Positions 25,001 through 32,870 are shown, counted from the stretch's first letter. The stretch is 42,123 nt of DNA from CAZVRZ01 sp964629965 (GCA_964629965.1 CAZVRZ010000028.1:1-42123); one strand, 5' to 3'. Notes: generated from the sequence alone by a model not told the origin. Made by a program: numbers and translations.

Positions 25001-25481
25001 GGGCGGCGAATTGGGGCGCTGCTATTTACGCATGGGGGAAGTGGAGAAGGCCGCTCAGATCTTGGGGCCATCTGAAAAGATACGCCGCCAGTACAAAGCG
25101 GGTTGGGGGGGAGGGCAAATGCCGTTGATGTTGGGATTGGTAGAGTTGTACCTGGTCAGGGGAGATCTGAAAAAAGCCCGGTTGGCCTGTCGGGAAGCCG
25201 TGCAGCAGGGCCACCTGTTCCGCCCCGGATTGCCGGATGCGCTGCGCCTGCGCGGGGTATACGAGTGGCAGCGGGGCAACCCGGCGGCGGCTAAAAAATG
25301 GTGGGGGCGCGGCCTGGCGTTGGCCGAAAAACAAGGGCAGCATTACGATGCTGGGGTCATCCATTTGGAGCTGGGCGAGCGCCTGAACGACCGCCGCCAC
25401 CTGGAGCATGCCGAGACGATCCTGGGTGAAATTGGGGCCAAGTTGGATTGGGAGCGGGCACAGGGGCTTCTGGCTAAGTAA
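22011..25481 (+). CDS. Class III nucleotidyl cyclase / AAA ATPase / TPR signalling protein
   Basis: A 1156-residue protein. After a coiled-coil-like start, a class III cyclase domain covers about 52-230. Metal aspartates are D61 (FADISGFT) and D105 (IGDEVMALFG). Substrate and transition-state residues are K101, D175, N178 and R182, all present, so it is probably active (adenylate by K and D). An AAA/ATPase module follows with VGRGAEFEKL near 251, Walker A GEAGLGKS at 279-286 and Walker B LAFEDLHWMD near 405. The rest, from about 670, is TPR-like repeats for protein contact. No transmembrane segment is seen. This layout is common in Chloroflexota and other soil bacteria, with unknown input. 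It lies alone between the 218-bp direct repeats, diverging from the toxin-antitoxin pair. Confidence 0.92.
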   Translation: MTERTRLEQAIATLESQRATLGDAVVDASIAAIQKQLADSKAEPKPAESGERKLVTVMFADISGFTALSEKMDPEAVRDLMNRCFDRLVPCIQHYDGTIDKFIGDEVMALFGAPVAHENDPERALRAALEMQAALAKFNAENQTQLGIHFGINTGLVLAGGIGSSGQQEYSVMGDAVNLAARLEDISERGQVLAGPDTYRLTAPLFEFEALAPVSVKGKAEPVAVYRLTGAKSGVVSVRGLERKGLSSPLVGRGAEFEKLKNCLAALQKDRGGIVGVIGEAGLGKSRLMAELRRSAQDTQWLEGKTLSFGQTISYWPFQEIVRAYAGIDEDDAELEAWAKLESKIVALFPDTALDILPYLATLLAVEVQGEYVERVKYLDGDALGKRLFLAMRRFVERLARLQPLVLAFEDLHWMDASSVELLEHILALVREAPLLVIGVSRPDPDTAGARLQKVCAEKYTDCYTEIRLVPLSQLESTQLVNNLLAIDDLPLQARKTMTQKAEGNPFFIEEIIRSLLDQGAIVRDPATGRWRATAQIETVHIPDTVQGVIMARIDRLDEEVKQALRVAAVIGRNFLYRILRDVDMADSALDEHLLQLQQVELIREKELAPELEYIFKHALAQEATYESILLQKRRELHGRVAAAVEALFAERPDEFYSLLAYHYAKAENWAKAQEYLFKSGDQAGKMAADAEALAHYQQAMEAYVRAFGDQWDAVQRAMLERKIGSALYRRGNTDEAIKHLETALEILGCPLPETRHGRRLAIFREVVVQAAHLLFPNGFVAPLERDTTTAFAEIQLIWEQLGWLEAYVDFEVTLLLSLRGLNTFERLGYTRGISSSLMGVGMGFVFAGQFRLAENYLERSLKAAEFSGDPRPLGQSFNGLRVFYVCLADFEKSIPFSQRAAEISREIGDLDGLSTALNNLAVIYNYQGEFAKADEVCKELVDLGRELNDPMLTSQGLSTIGFILQRLGRMDEAEQCLLECVEISNRIKNYYNVVSGGGELGRCYLRMGEVEKAAQILGPSEKIRRQYKAGWGGGQMPLMLGLVELYLVRGDLKKARLACREAVQQGHLFRPGLPDALRLRGVYEWQRGNPAAAKKWWGRGLALAEKQGQHYDAGVIHLELGERLNDRRHLEHAETILGEIGAKLDWERAQGLLAK

Positions 25482-25530
25482 AAAAAGGCCTGGTTTTATG
25501 GCGAACTGAATTATGAACCGTGTGACGTAG

Positions 25531-25748
25531 GCTGGCCCAGGTCGAATATGCGTTGGGACTTCTCTTCCAGGTTCTCGGAGAGCGGCATTGCGTAGCAATG
25601 CACGGCCACACCCAGCGCTGCCCACCTCGCCGCATTCGGAAAGCTGCTTTAGGATGGCTTTATCTGTAATGGCGCAAGGCAAGCGCAGCTTGCCCAGTGC
25701 CAGGGCTGTGTGTTTTTGGAGGATTGGGAGCGACGCCCGGCGTTGAGG
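25531..25748. repeat. 218-bp direct repeat, copy B (nitroreductase relic)
   Basis: The second copy of 20782-20999, same orientation, 215 of 218 positions equal by eye. It carries the same broken frames as copy A, so it was copied after the gene had died. Together with its flanks it fills the space between the cyclase stop and the next gene. A CCGTTGCTTGCAACGG hairpin follows at 25751-25766. Confidence 0.95.
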
Positions 25749-25786
25749 TCCCGTTGCTTGCAACGGCGGCGAGATGTGGTTTCCTC

Positions 25787-28700
25787 TTATACCTCACCTG
25801 GGAAATCGTAACTGATCTTCTTCTGCACAGCTGCGATCTGGGCAAAGGCCTGCTTGAGCAACTCCTGCTGGATATAGCCCAGCCTGGCGGGGTGAATCAG
25901 GTTCGTAGGCGCTCGCCCGGCTTGCAGGGCGGCAACCTGATTTTGCAGGCGTAATTGCATCAAGAAATCGTAGGAAGCTACAATCTCGTCACGGCTTGAA
26001 GGCAGAATCAGGCCTCGTTCGGCCAGCGCTTCAATCCGCTCCAGTGTGTGGGTTTGGTTGATCTGGTGATTTAAAGCATACAGGCGTGCAAAACTCACGA
26101 TTGGCATCATGGCATCTTTCATATTGATCTCACCGGCATGCTCGGTGGCCCCACCGCTCAGATAGATGTTGCCCAGCAAGCGGAAAGGCGGCTTAAACAT
26201 GATGGCATTCCTGGCAAAGTGATGCAGAAAAGCGCGCTCGTTGGCTGGTTCAAGATAAATGGCGCAGCGCAGCTCACGGGTCAAATCATCATTGCCATAC
26301 ACGGTGCGGAAATCAAAGAAAATACTCAGGTCAATGATCTCCTGCAGTTCTGATTTTTGAAACCATTCATTAAATCCCGAAATCCATTCTGGCAAAGAAC
26401 GACACCAGTGCGGTTTACTGGCCATCACTCCGCCGCGGCAGAGTTGATAGCCGGCGCGGTCCAACCCTTCACAGACACGCTCGCCCAAGCGCAGAAAATA
26501 TTTGTTGGCAGTTTGTGGATCGGAATTTGCGGCAGGAGAAAAAATGATGCCGTTATCCTGGTCGGTGAGCAGAGTCTGCTCCTGGCGGCCTTGGCTACCC
26601 ATGGCGATAAAGGCAAAGTCGGCTGGCGGAGTTCCCAATTCTTCGATCGCCAACTGTACCAGGCGCTTGGTGCTTGCATCGCAGATCGAAGCTAACATTT
26701 TGGTCACATGCCGGGGACGGGCGCTGCTGTCCAGCAGAGTCTTCACCAGCAGAGGGGTGCGCTCAACGTGATGTGCAACATCTGCGACGCTTGCCGAACG
26801 AGAAATCTCGCGTGATAGCACCGCTGCACCGTAACGCTGGAATTGGATGAGCGATTTATTATCAATCACGCTGACAATTTGCCCATCGTGGTCTTCCACT
26901 ACCAGATGGCGCACGCCTTTTTCTTCCATGTGCATGAGCGCTTCGTAGATCAAGGTGCTCTCAGAGATTCTGCTCAGTGGGGCGCTCATAATGGTGTGGA
27001 TCGGCGCGCTGGAGGGGATATTTTCTGCCAGCACACGGGCGCGAAGGTCGTGGTCGGTAACAATCCCAATCACGGTGTTCTCGCTGGACACGAGCGCAGC
27101 AGTCACCTTGCGTTCATTCATCCCGCGCGCCAATTCGGTAATGCTGGTGTGCATATCGCAAATCAGTACGTCGCGTCCCAGGCGCGCAATGGGTTCGTGT
27201 AAGAATAATAACGAGGCCTGTAGTTTCTCGATAAGCGCTTCGCGCCCAGCCTCCTGGCGTTGCTGAGTGGTCACATCTTGCAGAGTTCCAACTACATAAG
27301 CGGGGTGATCGGCCTCATCCCGCACCAGCCGAGCCGAAAGCGCGACAAAGTGTGCGGCAGCATCGTGCGTTTCCAAATGCAGGATATGAGACTGTATTTC
27401 GCCATTGCTTTGCAACGCTTGGAAAAAGGCGTCATATTCGGCTGCTTCCGAGAACAGATCTGCCAGGGTAGGTTGTTCTTGCGAGAAAAAGGCGCGTGCG
27501 GCGGGGTTCATCTCTAAAAGGGTGGCGCGCCGAGCCGCTCGGGCGCGGAAAATACCCAGGGGAGCAATTTGGGCAGCATGTGAAAGGGCATCTTCGCCCA
27601 GCACAGCCGATTGCAGGGTTGTATCTCGTGCGAGCAAGATCAGGCCGCGCTGTCCGGCAAATACGATTGGATTGACTGCCAGCGCACACTCCAAGGGGCG
27701 ACCATCGGCATGACGCAGAACACCTTCAAAGGCAGTCCCTTCAGGCATATCTGGCGCTTCTTGACCATCAAGCCGCTCAAAACGTTCCCAAAAAACGGCG
27801 TTCTCATCTTCGTGAGGCAGGAGATCTGAAAGATCGAGAAATTCAATCTGCTGGGCCGTATAGCCGGTCATGCCAAGAAAAGTGGGATTAGCATAACGAC
27901 AACGTTCATCTACAACCAGTAGGGTTCCTTCGGTAGTAACCTCTACCAGCGAATGATAGCGTTCGGTCGATTCGCGCAAAATATCCAGGACCTCCTGACG
28001 CTCGCGTTCGATGCGCAGGCTTTGCTGCAACACAAACAACAGCAGCAATACCACCGCACCCGAAATTGCCAGCGAGGCATTGACAAGGCGGCGTTCAATG
28101 CGAGCGATCTCATTGCGCACATCATCTGTGTAAATGCCCGTGCCAATCACCCATCCCCAGGGCTCGAAACCTTTCACATACGATTCTTTTGGCTCCAGGC
28201 GCGCTGGATCATCTTTCCATTGCCAGACGTAGTGGATGTATCCCTCGCCTTCCCGGCGAACCAATTCGGAAAACTCCACAAAAATTGCTGTTCCCTGTGG
28301 ATCCTTGAAGCTGCTCAGATCTTGCCCGTTCAAATCGCTACGGTAGGGATGCATGATCATACGCGGCTGCAAATCCTGGACCCAGAAGTAATCCTTACCT
28401 TCTAGCCCATAGCGCAAGGCTTGTACCTGTGCTATGGCAAGCGCCTGGGCTTCTTCACGTGTCAGCAGGCCATTTTGCTCATTGCGCTCATAAGAAGCCA
28501 GGATGCTCCACGCCGAGTTGGTTAACTCGCGGATCAATTCGCGCTTGCGGTCCAGCAAGGTTTGCTCAAAAGAAGGGAGGATGATGCCCCATATGGCAGC
28601 TAAAAACAAGGCGATGGCAATCAGGGTAGGCAGGAAAATGCGCAATACATAGGAACGCCGGCGAAAGCGACGGGGGCCTCCGGCTGGGTGAGACGCGCTA

Positions 28701-29479
28701 GCACTACCGCGAGCAGTCTTTTCTACGCCAGGTTTGTATTCTACTGGTGCCAGGTTGGCAAACACTGCCTGCCGGAAGCGGTTCCAATCTTGGTGGGGCA
28801 TTTCAACGCTGAGGTTTCCACTGCCAGCATGAAAATCTGTGCCGGCGCAGACCAGCAGCCCATACTGCTCTGCCAACTCTCGCAACCTGGCGCACTGCGG
28901 CTCTGAGAAAGGCGAGTAGATCGCCTCCAGGCCATCCAACCCTTTGGCTTTTAATTCGGAAACGCTAGCATCCAAGCGCTCTGGGTCTGTTTCATATGTT
29001 AGTGGGTGCGCCCAAAAAGCTTTCCCGCCGGCGCGATGGAGCAGGTCAATCGCAGCGCCAATTTCCAGCCGCCCATCTGGCGCGGCGCTGGCAGCCGATA
29101 TGTCCGTATCTCCGTTAGGGAGATTGGCGCTCATTTTCCTGAGCGAGTCGGCAATGCTATGCACTTCCACGCCGCGCGCCTGGCGCACAGACAATAATGT
29201 GGCCTGCAAATCTAGATGTTGTGGATCAAAGCCGTAGCCGAGCAGGTGAGACTCGCGACCATTGAACCAGGTGGTCAGCTCGACCCCTGGTAGGCAGGCC
29301 AGCCCGCGTTTCTTGGCGGCATCTTGAAAGCGTGGTAAGCCTTCTATCGTGTCATGGTCGGTCAGCGCGGCAAAGCGCACCCTGGCAGCCGCCAGGTTAA
29401 CCGCAACTACTTCGGGAGTCTGCTCGCCATCGCTAAAGTTGGAATGGCAGTGAAAGTTGACCAGGATGTTGGATGCCAT
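25787..29479 (-). CDS. PHP-Cache-PAS-PAS-CBS-DUF294 nucleotidyltransferase fusion sensor
   Basis: A 1230-residue protein; I start at ATG 29479 because the PHP motif begins there (the frame opens at 29563). Residues 1-285 are a PHP phosphoesterase with its metal set visible: H10, H12, D17, D41-H42-D43, the E of PGVELTTW, the H of FWAHPL, and D/H of GTDFHAG. A TM helix near 305-330, a Cache-type sensor (YFWVQDLQPRMIMHPY; WGWVIGTGIYTDDV), a second TM near 490-510 and two PAS domains follow. Next comes a CBS pair (ITELARGMNERKVTAALV; SAPLSRISESTLIYEAL). The end is a DUF294 nucleotidyltransferase (AMGSQGRQEQTLLTDQDNG) with its C-terminal partner. It lies downstream of an acetate-type symporter, as other CBS-DUF294 genes do. 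It probably senses small acids and controls uptake. Confidence 0.85.
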   Translation of the reverse strand: MASNILVNFHCHSNFSDGEQTPEVVAVNLAAARVRFAALTDHDTIEGLPRFQDAAKKRGLACLPGVELTTWFNGRESHLLGYGFDPQHLDLQATLLSVRQARGVEVHSIADSLRKMSANLPNGDTDISAASAAPDGRLEIGAAIDLLHRAGGKAFWAHPLTYETDPERLDASVSELKAKGLDGLEAIYSPFSEPQCARLRELAEQYGLLVCAGTDFHAGSGNLSVEMPHQDWNRFRQAVFANLAPVEYKPGVEKTARGSASASHPAGGPRRFRRRSYVLRIFLPTLIAIALFLAAIWGIILPSFEQTLLDRKRELIRELTNSAWSILASYERNEQNGLLTREEAQALAIAQVQALRYGLEGKDYFWVQDLQPRMIMHPYRSDLNGQDLSSFKDPQGTAIFVEFSELVRREGEGYIHYVWQWKDDPARLEPKESYVKGFEPWGWVIGTGIYTDDVRNEIARIERRLVNASLAISGAVVLLLLFVLQQSLRIERERQEVLDILRESTERYHSLVEVTTEGTLLVVDERCRYANPTFLGMTGYTAQQIEFLDLSDLLPHEDENAVFWERFERLDGQEAPDMPEGTAFEGVLRHADGRPLECALAVNPIVFAGQRGLILLARDTTLQSAVLGEDALSHAAQIAPLGIFRARAARRATLLEMNPAARAFFSQEQPTLADLFSEAAEYDAFFQALQSNGEIQSHILHLETHDAAAHFVALSARLVRDEADHPAYVVGTLQDVTTQQRQEAGREALIEKLQASLLFLHEPIARLGRDVLICDMHTSITELARGMNERKVTAALVSSENTVIGIVTDHDLRARVLAENIPSSAPIHTIMSAPLSRISESTLIYEALMHMEEKGVRHLVVEDHDGQIVSVIDNKSLIQFQRYGAAVLSREISRSASVADVAHHVERTPLLVKTLLDSSARPRHVTKMLASICDASTKRLVQLAIEELGTPPADFAFIAMGSQGRQEQTLLTDQDNGIIFSPAANSDPQTANKYFLRLGERVCEGLDRAGYQLCRGGVMASKPHWCRSLPEWISGFNEWFQKSELQEIIDLSIFFDFRTVYGNDDLTRELRCAIYLEPANERAFLHHFARNAIMFKPPFRLLGNIYLSGGATEHAGEINMKDAMMPIVSFARLYALNHQINQTHTLERIEALAERGLILPSSRDEIVASYDFLMQLRLQNQVAALQAGRAPTNLIHPARLGYIQQELLKQAFAQIAAVQKKISYDFPGEV

Positions 29480-29544
29480 AGCGGAAAAGAACCTCAGGCC
29501 CCAAGAGCCCAAACAAAAGCGATGCTGTCCGAACAGTGGGGCTT

Positions 29545-29584
29545 GGGGAGTGATTACCACCACATGTGGGGATAATCACTCCCC
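29545..29584. terminator. Long hairpin between symporter and sensor genes
   Basis: GGGGAGTGATTA pairs with TAATCACTCCCC (12 bp), and the loop contains CCACATGTGG, which can extend the stem. It lies between the symporter stop (29608) and the sensor start (29479). No U-run follows on the minus strand, so it may lower downstream expression or protect the symporter message rather than end it. Confidence 0.5.
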
Positions 29585-29607
29585 AAAAACTCCCTACTGC
29601 CAAATTC

Positions 29608-31503
29608 CTATGCTGCAGCATTCGCTTTCTTCTGCGTCATGAGCGAAGCCACAACCAGCGTGATGAAGCTCAATGGGATAGACACGATTCCAGGATTACT
29701 AAAAGGGACGGGAGCATCAAGCGGGTTCAGCCCGTAGAGGGTGTACAAATCTGGCGAGAAGGCAATCAACCCTAAAGAGGCAACGATCCCAACCACAATG
29801 GATGCAGCGATGCCTTTCGCGGTAGTCTTTTTCCAGAACAGCAGCATCAGAATAGCCGGCAAGTTGGCTGAAGCTGCAACTGCAAATGCCAGGCCCACCA
29901 GGAAGGACACATTCATGCCCTTAAAGATGATGCCGAGCAAGATGGCAATCCCGCCAATGACAAAGGCAGAGATCTTCCCAGCGCGCACTTTTTGCCGGTC
30001 ATTCATCTTGATATTTAGATAGCGATCGAACAGGTCATGGGCGACTGCACCAGAGGCAGCCACAATCAGGCCGCTGACGGTGCCAAGAACGGTGGCGAAA
30101 GCAATTGCTGAGATGATGGCAAAGAGCAGTTCACCAAAGGAGCGCGCCAGCAGAGGCGCCGCCATGTTACTGTCGGCAGGGTTCATAACCCCATTAACCA
30201 TGGCCCCTAACCCCATGAACAAGGTCAGAGTATAGAAAAAGCCGATGGCAGCAATCGCCACAATCGTGGATCTGCGCGCACTGGCCGGGCTAGGGACGGT
30301 GTAGTAGCGGATCAGGATGTGCGGCAAAGCGGCCGTCCCCAAGAATAAGGCCAGCATCAGCGATAGGAAGTCCAGCCGCTCTAACAGGGTGCCTTCAACC
30401 TTGAATTTTAGGCCGGGGCGCATGATCCGATCCCCCGCCACTTCTTTGGGGTAGTAAACGGTCACTTTATCACCAGCGCTATCAGTAAAACTAGCGCTTT
30501 TCCACGTGCGAACGATGGTGTCTTTGTCCGTGATCGCAGACAAAAATTCAAAGATGGACAAACTCTCTGTAGCAGTATCTTTCTGCCCCTGGATTTGCTC
30601 CAGGTTACCCACCGGGCGCAACTGGTTTTCTGCCGAGGCGGGCGCTCCGTTGATCCACTTGCCATTGGTTGTTGTGACAACCGACTGGGATTCTGCCAGG
30701 GTGATCACGCCAGCCTTGTCAGAAACAAGCCACCAATTTTCGGTACCAGCGTGGCTAAGCAAGACGAAGGTGAGCTCGCCCTTCGCATCCACCTGATCCT
30801 GCACTTCCCAACCAGCATCGGAAACATGCAACTGGCCGTCAATTTTAGTGGCTTGCAATTGGGCATATTCGTAGAACGGCGTTTGGCCGCCTTGATCCGG
30901 CTTGGTCGAGAGGCCACGAATAACCACGGCACCTACCAGAATGGTAGAGAATACTATTAACAAGGCGCCCTTCAAAAATTGCACGTAGGTGGTGGAGGCC
31001 ATGCCTGCCGTAGCGACGATGGTTATCACGATCGCACCCACCATAAGCACCCCCCAGGCATGGGGAATGCCCAAGAGCGGCTCCACAAGCACGCCCGCGC
31101 CAACCATCTGGGGGATCAGGTAGCAAATGGATACGATCAGGGTGCTGATGGCTGCAACCAGCTTGATCGCCCGCGAATTGTAATTGGCATCCACTGCATC
31201 AGTGAAGGTGTACTTGCCTAACTTTTTAAGCGGTTCAGCTACCACAAACAGCGCCACAATCCACCCCGCCAGGTAGCCAATGGAGTAAAGGAAGCCGTCA
31301 TAGCCAACGGTAGCAATCAAGCCGCATATTCCCAGGAAAGAGGCTGCTGAGAGATAGTCTCCGGCAAATGCAATCCCGTTCACAGCCCAATGAATCTGCC
31401 CGCCAGCCGCATAATACCCGCTGGAGGTCTTGGCTCTGTTGCCCAGATAGAGCGACAGGCCAATTACAAAGATCACAAAGAAGAGGAAAACGTAGATAGC
31501 CAT
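29608..31503 (-). CDS. Sodium:solute symporter, acetate permease (ActP)-like
   Basis: A 631-residue SSS-family transporter with about 13 helices. Family marks are GNRAKTSSGYYAAGGQIHW, then GDYLSAASFLGICGLIATVGYDG at the start, and ISAIAFATVLGTVSGL later. A stretch of about 165 residues (roughly 210-375) is soluble and inserted between helices 6 and 7; ActP of E. coli is about 550 residues. It takes up short carboxylates with Na+ or H+. Its ATG shares a base with the stop of the DUF485 gene (TAATG), so the two are translationally coupled, as in yjcH-actP. Confidence 0.88.
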   Translation of the reverse strand: MAIYVFLFFVIFVIGLSLYLGNRAKTSSGYYAAGGQIHWAVNGIAFAGDYLSAASFLGICGLIATVGYDGFLYSIGYLAGWIVALFVVAEPLKKLGKYTFTDAVDANYNSRAIKLVAAISTLIVSICYLIPQMVGAGVLVEPLLGIPHAWGVLMVGAIVITIVATAGMASTTYVQFLKGALLIVFSTILVGAVVIRGLSTKPDQGGQTPFYEYAQLQATKIDGQLHVSDAGWEVQDQVDAKGELTFVLLSHAGTENWWLVSDKAGVITLAESQSVVTTTNGKWINGAPASAENQLRPVGNLEQIQGQKDTATESLSIFEFLSAITDKDTIVRTWKSASFTDSAGDKVTVYYPKEVAGDRIMRPGLKFKVEGTLLERLDFLSLMLALFLGTAALPHILIRYYTVPSPASARRSTIVAIAAIGFFYTLTLFMGLGAMVNGVMNPADSNMAAPLLARSFGELLFAIISAIAFATVLGTVSGLIVAASGAVAHDLFDRYLNIKMNDRQKVRAGKISAFVIGGIAILLGIIFKGMNVSFLVGLAFAVAASANLPAILMLLFWKKTTAKGIAASIVVGIVASLGLIAFSPDLYTLYGLNPLDAPVPFSNPGIVSIPLSFITLVVASLMTQKKANAAA

Positions 31504-31793
31504 TATGCTTTGCCTTGCGTATCCATCTTTTCGAGCTCCATTTCTTTTTTACCGCACAAAGCATTGTATATCAGGGCTTCGATCAAAGCCATAATGATCA
31601 GTGCAAAGCCGTAAACTGTCGCCAAGTTCAGCCCGGCAAAAACAACCGCACTCATCGCCAGTGGGCTGAGCAGGTTGATGGCAACAAAGCCGGCATAAAA
31701 CAGCGAGTAAAACAAAAACATCCAGAGCCCCAGACGCGTTTTGTATGGCCCGGCCGGGTCCTTTCCTACAGGTGTGGCTGGTTTGTGCAACAT
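31503..31793 (-). CDS. DUF485 (YjcH-like) small membrane protein
   Basis: A 96-residue protein with two hydrophobic helices (about 25-48 and 56-80) and the DUF485 look (TRLGLWMFLFYSLFYAGFVAINL). AAGGAGACTGC precedes the ATG. DUF485 proteins are paired with ActP-like symporters and are thought to be accessory subunits. First gene of the DUF485-symporter-sensor operon. Confidence 0.87.
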   Translation of the reverse strand: MLHKPATPVGKDPAGPYKTRLGLWMFLFYSLFYAGFVAINLLSPLAMSAVVFAGLNLATVYGFALIIMALIEALIYNALCGKKEMELEKMDTQGKA

Positions 31794-31839
31794 GCAGTCT
31801 CCTTATTTTTCACTTGCTCAGATGGGGGGAATTGTATTA

Positions 31840-31868
31840 ATTATAACCGAGGCATTGTTAAAAAGCAA
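31840..31868 (-). promoter_or_regulatory. Promoter of the DUF485-symporter operon
   Basis: On the minus strand TTGCTT (31863-31868) and TATAAT (31840-31845) are separated by exactly 17 bases. The -10 is perfect and the -35 matches at about four of six positions. The leader to the ATG is about 40 bases. Confidence 0.65.
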
Positions 31869-31909
31869 AATGCGGACTTTTGCCTTAAGCTGCGCGTTTA
31901 TAAATTGTA

Positions 31910-32096
31910 TCACTGCACGGTAAACGGCCAGAAGACCGGCAGCGCCACCATCACAATTATGAACAGCAGGATGGTGATGGGCAGCCCGACTTTGACAAAA
32001 TCTCGGAAACGATCGCTGCCCGGCTCCAGCATCAAGATGTTGACCGGCTGTCCCAAGGGGATGACAAATGCCATCGAATTCGCTAGCGCCGTTCCC
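31910..32096 (-). pseudogene. C-terminal stump of an SLC13/DASS-type anion transporter
   Basis: About 62 codons, with TALANSMAFVIPLGQPVNIL, LEPGSDRFRDFVKVG and a last hydrophobic helix ending PVFWPF, match the conserved end of SLC13-type (often TrkA-C-containing) permeases. The rest of the gene (500 or more residues) is missing. Upstream the frame runs directly into the 46-bp copy of the methyltransferase end, so the gene was cut by a rearrangement. Confidence 0.7.
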
Positions 32097-32142
32097 AACC
32101 AGCCGCGGGGTGATTTGCTTGCCCTGTTAGCTCGGAAATAGG
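32097..32142 (+). repeat. 46-bp direct repeat, copy B
   Basis: Identical to 20652-20697, the end of the methyltransferase gene. Here it is out of context, abutting the transporter stump, and marks a recombination junction. Confidence 0.95.
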
Positions 32143-32271
32143 GAATCCTGTTCTTCGGGATCGTCCAGGCATTTGTAGAATACCCCGCGCTGCTGAGAGC
32201 GTCTCAAGTGTATAATTGCTTTCATGGATGCGTAATGGTTACAGTTGGGGCCGTATGCCTTTCTCGGTGTA

Positions 32272-32466
32272 TTATTCCACTTGCAGTTTATGCACAGTAG
32301 GTGCAAGCGTGGCGATTGGAGCCTCAAAATAAAGCGCTATTGCTTCGCGTAAATTTTGCAGCGCTTCTTTCTCAGTTTCACCCTGGCTGGCAATATCCAC
32401 TTCTAAACATTGGGCCACAAACCACTCACCTTCTTGCCATACAGTTGCGGTAAATTTGCTTTTCAT
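32272..32466 (-). CDS. HicB-like small protein (type II antitoxin fold)
   Basis: A 64-residue protein with the partial RNase H fold of HicB antitoxins: FTATVWQEGEWFVAQCLEVD, then ASQGETEKEALQNLREAIALYF. GCGAGGAAAAGA precedes the ATG. No HicA toxin is recognisable on either side, so it is either an orphan antitoxin or one of the stand-alone HicB-like proteins common in Chloroflexota and cyanobacteria. From here to the transporter stump (32143-32271) I see no coding signal. Confidence 0.65.
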   Translation of the reverse strand: MKSKFTATVWQEGEWFVAQCLEVDIASQGETEKEALQNLREAIALYFEAPIATLAPTVHKLQVE

Positions 32467-32477
32467 TCTTTTCCTCG

Positions 32478-32600
32478 CTAATATACTTCATCCCATTCTA
32501 TCCAGCCGGCGCGTTTACGATCTCTGCCAGCAGCTTTTAGTTGTTCAAAAACTTGTTAAGTAACCTGGACATCATCAACGGATTCAACCATTGCCAGCAT
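32478..32600 (-). pseudogene. Small ORF broken by a nonsense codon
   Basis: A 40-codon frame starts at ATG 32600, meets TAA at 32556-32558, then continues in frame with QVFEQLKAAGRDRKRAGWIEWDEVY to a stop 12 bases before the HicB-like ATG. The even composition after the stop suggests a small protein, perhaps an antitoxin partner. Family not recognised. Confidence 0.35.
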
Positions 32601-32646
32601 ATTGAATTACCGCAGACCCACCAATGATCAGATACTTAACGTTGTT
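32584..32646 (-). pseudogene. N-terminal stump of a nucleotidyltransferase (DUF6036/AbiEii-like)
   Basis: Twenty codons reading NNVKYLIIGGSAVIQYAG match the start of AbiEii/DUF6036-type nucleotidyltransferases (pattern LIVGGYA) and then hit a stop. The stump overlaps the end of the small gene at 32636, as toxin genes of this type usually do. Confidence 0.45.
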
Positions 32647-32842
32647 GACGTTGAAAAGATTCAACAGATCGCTGAAGTCGGAGTTGACGAACATCGTGCC
32701 CCTTTACCATCCAGGCGTGTTGTATGAGCTCCCAGGTAGCCTGGAAGCGCTCGGTTGCAGTTTTAGCTTGCCAGAATTTCAGGTCAAAGGACCTGTCAAG
32801 CTCAGTTAGTTTACCTTTGCGTTCCCAGATATCTTTTTGCAT
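32636..32842 (-). CDS. Small conserved protein, partner of a lost nucleotidyltransferase
   Basis: A 68-residue protein; I use ATG 32842 with AGGA just upstream, although the frame is open to 32884. LDRSFDLKFWQAKTATERFQ and RQLRLQRSVESFQ match a small conserved family found directly upstream of nucleotidyltransferase genes in Chloroflexota and cyanobacteria, probably an antitoxin-like partner. The downstream nucleotidyltransferase is reduced to a stump. Confidence 0.6.
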   Translation of the reverse strand: MQKDIWERKGKLTELDRSFDLKFWQAKTATERFQATWELIQHAWMVKGHDVRQLRLQRSVESFQRQQR

Positions 32843-32870
32843 AATCCTATGATACCCGTCAATGATTCGT

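Noticed and set aside
29480..29563. Upstream 28-residue extension of the PHP fusion protein
   Set aside because: It would begin within the long hairpin, and the PHP fold starts at the ATG at 29479.
31515..32141. A 208-residue + strand frame ending in the same peptide as the methyltransferase
   Set aside because: Only the last 15 codons match, because of the 46-bp repeat. The rest is antisense to the DUF485 gene and the transporter stump.
32143..32271. Possible HicA toxin next to the HicB-like gene
   Set aside because: The short frame here has no HicA features (no GSH motif) and runs into the repeated sequence.
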